Below, in pieces: positions 6,735 through 6,865 of a stretch of 6,865 nucleotides of DNA. This DNA is from Bacillota bacterium. GTDB lineage: Bacteria; Bacillota; Clostridia; Clostridiales; Clostridiaceae. Made by a program: the position numbers and the translations under genes. The notes beneath the pieces are model-generated. The model made no database searches and had not been told where the DNA came from. It worked only from the letters and a program-made list of their open reading frames with translations. Positions within the stretch are counted from its first letter, which is position 1; each line of letters starts with the position of its first letter. The stretch lies in the NCBI GenBank assembly GCA_023417975.1, contig JAEZDX010000290.1:1-6865 (forward strand). Direction: 5' to 3'.

Positions 6735-6865
6735 CTCAAAATCAGGACCACCCGTAAAACGGGTGGTTTGCTCTAGCCCTATAAGGGCATATTACTGGCA
6801 GTGCTACACGCACACTGAACGGTTTGCCAACCGCATGCCTTTACAGGCTTACACCTAAAGGTGCT
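6735..6865. mobile_element. Terminal part of a probable IS200/IS605-family element extending past the right edge
   Basis: The perfect 9-bp hairpin ACCACCCGT-AAA-ACGGGTGGT at 6747-6767 is the outermost structure, as expected for the subterminal hairpin recognised by a Y1 transposase. The DNA to its left returns abruptly to AT-rich unstructured sequence. The exact element boundary is not visible, because this family makes no inverted repeats or target duplications; the left coordinate is a guess within TCTCAAAATCAGG (6734-6746). No transposase or nuclease domain falls inside the window. Confidence 0.45.
6747..6865 (-). ncRNA. Structured RNA, probable omega-RNA of an IS200/IS605-type TnpB (or IscB) element, partial
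   Basis: Six hairpins follow each other closely. They are 6747-6767 (9 bp, 3-base loop), 6776-6788 (5 bp), 6799-6817 (5 bp, or 4 bp at 6801-6813), 6820-6833 (5 bp, loop TGCC), 6837-6848 (4 bp) and 6852-6863 (4 bp). The TGCC loop at 6825-6828 is complementary to GGCA at 6797-6800, so a pseudoknot is possible. Local GC content is well above the surroundings. Compact hairpin strings with a strong terminal hairpin are known at the ends of IS200/IS605 elements, where they form the guide RNAs of TnpB (RNA after the gene) or IscB (HEARO RNA before the gene). The minus strand is the TnpB reading and is slightly preferred; the plus strand would be the IscB reading. A minus-strand frame open from the edge to a stop at 6779-6781 could be the tail of tnpB. 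Strand and family are not certain. Confidence 0.5.

Overview
The window looks like a chromosomal segment from a low-GC Gram-positive anaerobe, most likely a member of the Clostridia. It is AT-rich, has strong AGGAGG-type ribosome binding sites, and all its proteins have a clostridial character. It holds four protein genes: a membrane protein cut by the left edge (to 1507, +), a YyaL/DUF255 thioredoxin-fold protein (1703-3745, +), a threonine ammonia-lyase with one ACT domain (4013-5257, +), and an MFS transporter on the opposite strand (5328-6635, -). The lyase and the transporter converge on a shared bidirectional terminator (5268-5316). The four genes do not form an obvious pathway; each appears to be its own transcription unit. 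No stretch longer than 300 bases lacks a gene.

The gaps are the unusual part. A repeat with core GGGGACGGTTCACAA occurs six times between 1519 and 3900. Two inverted pairs form long-armed palindromic elements just after the stop codons of the membrane protein gene (1519-1613) and of yyaL (3750-3863). A further right-hand arm stands at 3881-3900. One arm (2740-2759) lies inside the yyaL reading frame, where it is translated without breaking the frame. The pattern resembles a REP/MITE-like family mobilised in trans; no transposase is in view.

The right edge (6747-6865) carries a dense row of small hairpins in an otherwise unstructured AT-rich neighbourhood. It starts with a perfect 9-bp hairpin at 6747-6767, and a possible pseudoknot follows. 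This looks like the terminal part of an IS200/IS605-type element encoding an omega-RNA of the kind that guides TnpB or IscB nucleases. The nuclease gene would lie beyond the right edge. On either reading, the guide would be copied from the DNA left of 6747, which is the upstream region of the MFS gene. The identification rests on architecture and recalled resemblance, not on a search.
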